From Polynucleobacter sp. AP-Nino-20-G2 (lineage in GTDB: Bacteria > Pseudomonadota > Gammaproteobacteria > Burkholderiales > Burkholderiaceae): DNA of 64,000 bases. The stretch spans positions 1,905,130-1,969,129 of the forward strand of contig NZ_CP061313.1 in NCBI RefSeq assembly GCF_018688235.1. Direction: 5' to 3'. Both the position numbers and the translations under genes were made by a program. Shown piece after piece: positions 61,187 to 64,000 of this stretch (within the stretch, counting starts at the first letter, position 1; each line of letters starts with the position of its first letter). Below the pieces are notes generated by a model. The model saw nothing but the letters and a program-made list of their open reading frames with translations, ran no database searches and was not told the DNA's origin.

Positions 61187-62319
61187 ATAAATTAAAAGAA
61201 TTATTTTTCAGCATTTTTAGCGGACTAGATCGCCAGCTAGGCCTTATATTGCTTGGCTTAGCGGCTGTTGGCTTTGTAACCTTTTTATCCGCCAGTCAAA
61301 ATACGCCCGTTCGCTTTGAAGATGAGTTTCGAAATTTAGCATTGTCATTCGCGGTAATGTGGATTGTTTCTCGCATCCCACCAAAGTGGTTAGAAATGGC
61401 AGCGACATGGATTTACGGTCTTGGCGTTGCTCTTCTAATTGCAGTTGCCGTATTTGGATTAATTAAAAAGGGTGCGAGACGTTGGCTCAATATCGGCGTA
61501 GTGATTCAGCCATCTGAACTCATGAAGATAGCAATGCCGCTCATGCTTGCTTGGTACTTTCAAAAACGGGAGGGCATTCAAAAATCCTGGGACTATGGAG
61601 TAGCTGCATTGATTCTAGGTATTCCAGTGTTGTTGATTGCGCGGCAACCGGACTTGGGTACTGCTTTATTAGTTTTTGCCGCAGGTATGTATGTGATCAT
61701 TCTTGCTGGCTTGCCTTGGAAATGGATTCTGCCATTTATCGGGGTCGGCGCATTTGGAATTATTTTGATTGTTATTTTTGGCAACACCATTTGCGCGCAT
61801 GATGTTGTATGGCCATTTGTTCATGACTATCAGAAACACCGTGTTTGTACATTGCTCGATCCAAGCAGCGATCCACTTGGAAAAGGTTTTCATACTATTC
61901 AATCGATGATCGCCATCGGCTCTGGTGGATTTTTTGGCAAAGGCTGGTTTCAAGGCACACAAGCACATCTGGAATTTATTCCAGAAAAACATACTGACTT
62001 TGTATTCGCTGTGTTTTCTGAAGAGTTTGGCCTCTTAGGTAACCTGGTTTTATTGGCGCTCTTTTTTGCACTCATTAAAAGAGGGTTGGCTATCTCAGCA
62101 AGCGCACCAAATTTATTCACTCGCTTACTTGGCGCATCGGTAACGTTAATTTTCTTTACCTACGCTTTTGTGAATATTGGGATGGTGAGCGGGTTATTGC
62201 CGGTAGTAGGAGTTCCGCTACCCTTCATTAGCTACGGTGGCACGGCCCTGGTTACCCTAGGCTTTGGCGCGGGCATTTTGATGAGCATTCATCGCCACCG
62301 CCGTCTTGTGCAAAGCTAA
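61168..62319 (+). CDS. rodA: Rod shape-determining SEDS glycosyltransferase RodA
   Basis: 383 residues with about ten membrane helices of the SEDS family. GARRWLNIGVVIQPSELMKI, GKGWFQGTQAHLEFIPEKHTDFVF (catalytic Asp region) and LPVVGVPLPFISYGGTAL are signatures. It polymerises lipid II into glycan for cell elongation with PBP2. It is the last gene of the mre operon, which ends at the terminator at 62361-62376. Confidence 0.96.
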   Translation: MEKSAINKLKELFFSIFSGLDRQLGLILLGLAAVGFVTFLSASQNTPVRFEDEFRNLALSFAVMWIVSRIPPKWLEMAATWIYGLGVALLIAVAVFGLIKKGARRWLNIGVVIQPSELMKIAMPLMLAWYFQKREGIQKSWDYGVAALILGIPVLLIARQPDLGTALLVFAAGMYVIILAGLPWKWILPFIGVGAFGIILIVIFGNTICAHDVVWPFVHDYQKHRVCTLLDPSSDPLGKGFHTIQSMIAIGSGGFFGKGWFQGTQAHLEFIPEKHTDFVFAVFSEEFGLLGNLVLLALFFALIKRGLAISASAPNLFTRLLGASVTLIFFTYAFVNIGMVSGLLPVVGVPLPFISYGGTALVTLGFGAGILMSIHRHRRLVQS

Positions 62320-62360
62320 ATCAAATTCACTAGGACTACGATACTTCCAGAAACAAAAAA

Positions 62361-62376
62361 GCCCGGCATGCCGGGC
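62361..62376. terminator. Bidirectional terminator between rodA and the HU gene
   Basis: GCCCGGCATGCCGGGC is a perfect 16-base palindrome, flanked by an A-run on the left and TTTTT on the right. It ends rodA on the plus strand and the HU gene (stop at 62398) on the minus strand. Confidence 0.93.
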
Positions 62377-62397
62377 TTTTTCATCACAAAGCAAGAA

Positions 62398-62682
62398 TTA
62401 CTTCTTACGCTTGTTAACTGAATCTTTAAATGCCTTACCAGCAGAAAACTTAACAGTTTTAGCAGCAGCAATTTTGAGTGGCTCGCCAGTTTTTGGGTTA
62501 CGACCCATACGTGCAGCGCGCTTACCAGAAGCAAAAGTACCGAAGCCGATCAGTTGTACTGAGTCGCCCTTAGTAACGGCTTTAATGATTTGCTCAATAG
62601 CAGAATTCAATGCAAATTCAGCTTTGGCTTTTGAGATCTCAGCATCGTCAGCAATCGCTGCGATTAGTTCTGCTTTGTTCAA
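62398..62682 (-). CDS. hup: HU family DNA-binding protein
   Basis: 94 residues. [20 protein letters not shown] and the DNA-binding arm [21 protein letters not shown] are diagnostic of HU. It bends and packages DNA. It is monocistronic, ending at the shared palindromic terminator. Which HU paralogue it is cannot be told. Confidence 0.95.
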   Translation of the reverse strand: MNKAELIAAIADDAEISKAKAEFALNSAIEQIIKAVTKGDSVQLIGFGTFASGKRAARMGRNPKTGEPLKIAAAKTVKFSAGKAFKDSVNKRKK

Positions 62683-62794
62683 GTGAAGCTCCTTATAGAT
62701 ATTGATGTCAGCGCACAGTGCGCTTGCATGATTTTAACCACAAAAAATTACAAAAATAAAGCTGCGTCACAGCAATTTTTTTCACTACCGCTTT

Positions 62795-63160
62795 TTACTC
62801 TTCTAAAACGGTGATATCAGACACAAAATACTCGGTATCCCCAAAACATGTTGTAGGAAGCCCAATATGCTGATCGTATTTTAGTGCCACTTTTTTACCT
62901 AAATTAGCATTAATTTTTTGCGCTACTGCATCTTCACGCACCGTAAAGAGGAATTTTTCTGACATCGTTCCAGGCATCGAAACCATGGCTAACTCCCCTT
63001 CCCAGGTCTTGCATAAATAGCCGCGATTAGAAAATTTCTGCACATATCCAGCTCTTTCGCCACTTCCATAGCTCCAATTGAGCATAATCCAGGTATAGGC
63101 GGCTAAGCCAGCCAAACCAATCAAAATAAGGCTTAGAAGCCACTTTACGAATCTATTCAT
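62795..63160 (-). CDS. Membrane-anchored protein of unknown function
   Basis: 121 residues. An uncleaved signal or single helix (WLLSLILIGLAGLAAYTWI) is followed by a periplasmic domain of about 90 residues with YVQKFSNRGYLCKTWEGELA and two cysteines (YLCKT, TTCFGD). This pattern occurs in small conserved hypothetical proteins, but I cannot name a function. It is divergent from the lpxO-like gene. Confidence 0.8.
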   Translation of the reverse strand: MNRFVKWLLSLILIGLAGLAAYTWIMLNWSYGSGERAGYVQKFSNRGYLCKTWEGELAMVSMPGTMSEKFLFTVREDAVAQKINANLGKKVALKYDQHIGLPTTCFGDTEYFVSDITVLEE

Positions 63161-63323
63161 GTGATTTTCCTTAATAAATCATCCCTGCAGCCCCAATAAT
63201 GGGCATTTATTTGGACTAACTGAAGCCCTAATTAGTATTTGAGCATAGTCATTACAAAAATAGGCATCATTTGGCATGCCAAGCAAATTAAAATATTAGT
63301 GTTAACGCTAATCGGTAAATTTC

Positions 63324-64000
63324 ATGGAACTACGTCACCTCATCTTTGTAATTTTTATTGTCTCCGCGGTGTACGTCTATTTCAGAGGCAAAGTGCGTTT
63401 TGGTTTAGTTCGATCACTTACAGATTATCAAGTGCTCCTAGCCCCCATTAATAGCCTTCTATATTTATTCTCAAAAACTAAGGCCGGGGCATTCATTCCC
63501 GTAAAAGACTTTCCCGAGATGCAAATTCTCCAAGATCACTGGGAGACCATTCGAGATGAAGCACTTGCCTTAAATGCGGATGGGGCTATTGCTGCTGCCA
63601 CTGGCTATAACGATATCGGCTTTAACTCTTTTTTTCGCACCGGCTGGAAGCGCTTCCACCTATATTGGTATGGCAAAGAATTGCCTTCGGCTCAGGCGAA
63701 CTGCCCTCAAACAGTCGCACTCCTAAAGTCCATTCCATCGGTTAAGGCGGCTATGTTCGCCTCTTTGCCGCCAGGCGCAACTTTAGTTCGCCATCGCGAC
63801 CCGTATGCAGGCTCTTTGCGTTATCACATTGGATTGGTTACGCCAAATGATCCCAAGTGCTTTATTGATGTCGATGGCGAACGCTATTACTGGAAAGACG
63901 GCGAGCCGGTAATGTTCGATGAGACCTATATTCACTATGCTGCCAATGAAACAGATCAACAGCGTATTGTTTTATTTTGCGATGTAGAGCGGCCTGTTTA
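63324..64000 (+). CDS. lpxO: LpxO-type lipid A 2-hydroxylase (3' truncated by window)
   Basis: The frame runs from ATG 63324 off the window end, about 225 residues. One N-terminal membrane helix (LIFVIFIVSAVYVYF) precedes an aspartyl/asparaginyl beta-hydroxylase fold. The iron site begins at VRHRDPYAGSLRYHIGL (H-x-D) and is completed by the later His in DETYIHYAANE. Such Fe(II)/2-oxoglutarate oxygenases 2-hydroxylate the secondary acyl chain of lipid A. Only the last few residues appear to be missing. LpxO is the best reading; a peptide hydroxylase is less likely given the membrane anchor. Confidence 0.85.
   Translation, partial: MELRHLIFVIFIVSAVYVYFRGKVRFGLVRSLTDYQVLLAPINSLLYLFSKTKAGAFIPVKDFPEMQILQDHWETIRDEALALNADGAIAAATGYNDIGFNSFFRTGWKRFHLYWYGKELPSAQANCPQTVALLKSIPSVKAAMFASLPPGATLVRHRDPYAGSLRYHIGLVTPNDPKCFIDVDGERYYWKDGEPVMFDETYIHYAANETDQQRIVLFCDVERPV

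Overview
The window looks like a chromosomal segment of a small-genome betaproteobacterium of the Burkholderiaceae, most likely Polynucleobacter or a close relative. This rests on gene content and order: a split metH, phaM, a DUF1840 protein, metK divergent from lpxL, an S-adenosylhomocysteine (SAH) riboswitch in front of ahcY, and folB-ttcA-glmU-glmS in a row. It also fits the moderate GC content and very tight packing. The taxon is an inference; there is no rRNA to confirm it. I found no tRNA, rRNA, insertion sequence, prophage, integron or CRISPR array. No stretch above about 300 bases lacks a gene.

Layout. 1-1530: end of a cyclopropane-fatty-acid-synthase-type methyltransferase plus an SDR oxidoreductase. 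1538-4597 (minus): argS, SPOR protein, dsbA. 4633-13105: DUF1840 protein, two-part cobalamin-dependent methionine synthase, phaM, an MBL hydrolase, a DUF1289 protein, acuI-type reductase, a small lipoprotein, flavin reductase and GST. 13188-19081 (minus): complete RND tripartite efflux operon. 19280-23241: the most accessory-looking part, with a DUF805 protein, an autotransporter, a Cys-rich lipoprotein, a TetR regulator and a small exported protein. 23251-25590 (minus): MarR-DoxX-flavodoxin-pirin operon. 25720-31282 (minus): glmS, glmU, ttcA, folB, pteridine-reductase-like SDR. 31308-37206: MidA-type methyltransferase, cca, NDUFA9-like protein, soluble lytic transglycosylase, 5-formyl-THF cyclo-ligase.

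37216-40952 (minus) is a methionine/SAM-cycle locus, metK-ahcY-metF. An SAH riboswitch lies upstream of ahcY and a candidate SAM-II riboswitch lies upstream of metK. 41156-43855 (plus): two LpxL-type acyltransferases and dapF. Next come pyrE and xth, divergent with start codons only 8 bases apart. 45340-49962 (minus) is a coupled run argB, slmA-like, metX, metW, ampG. Then follow dksA, a His-rich G3E GTPase, xerC, a DUF484 protein and gatCAB (all minus). The elongasome operon mreB-mreC-mreD-mrdA-rodA (plus) ends at a bidirectional terminator shared with a HU gene. The window closes with a small membrane protein and a truncated lpxO.

How the genes work together: metH (both parts), metF, metX/metW, metK and ahcY cover most of methionine synthesis and the SAM cycle. 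glmS/glmU, ampG, the lytic transglycosylase, dapF, mreBCD, PBP2 and RodA serve the cell wall. The lpxL pair and lpxO build and modify lipid A. Most of the window is ordinary housekeeping. I do not see a clearly new multi-gene system. The observations most worth checking are the dual SAM-II/SAH riboswitch arrangement, a 13-bp perfect hairpin abutting the SAH aptamer, and the autotransporter/Cys-rich lipoprotein/TetR module.
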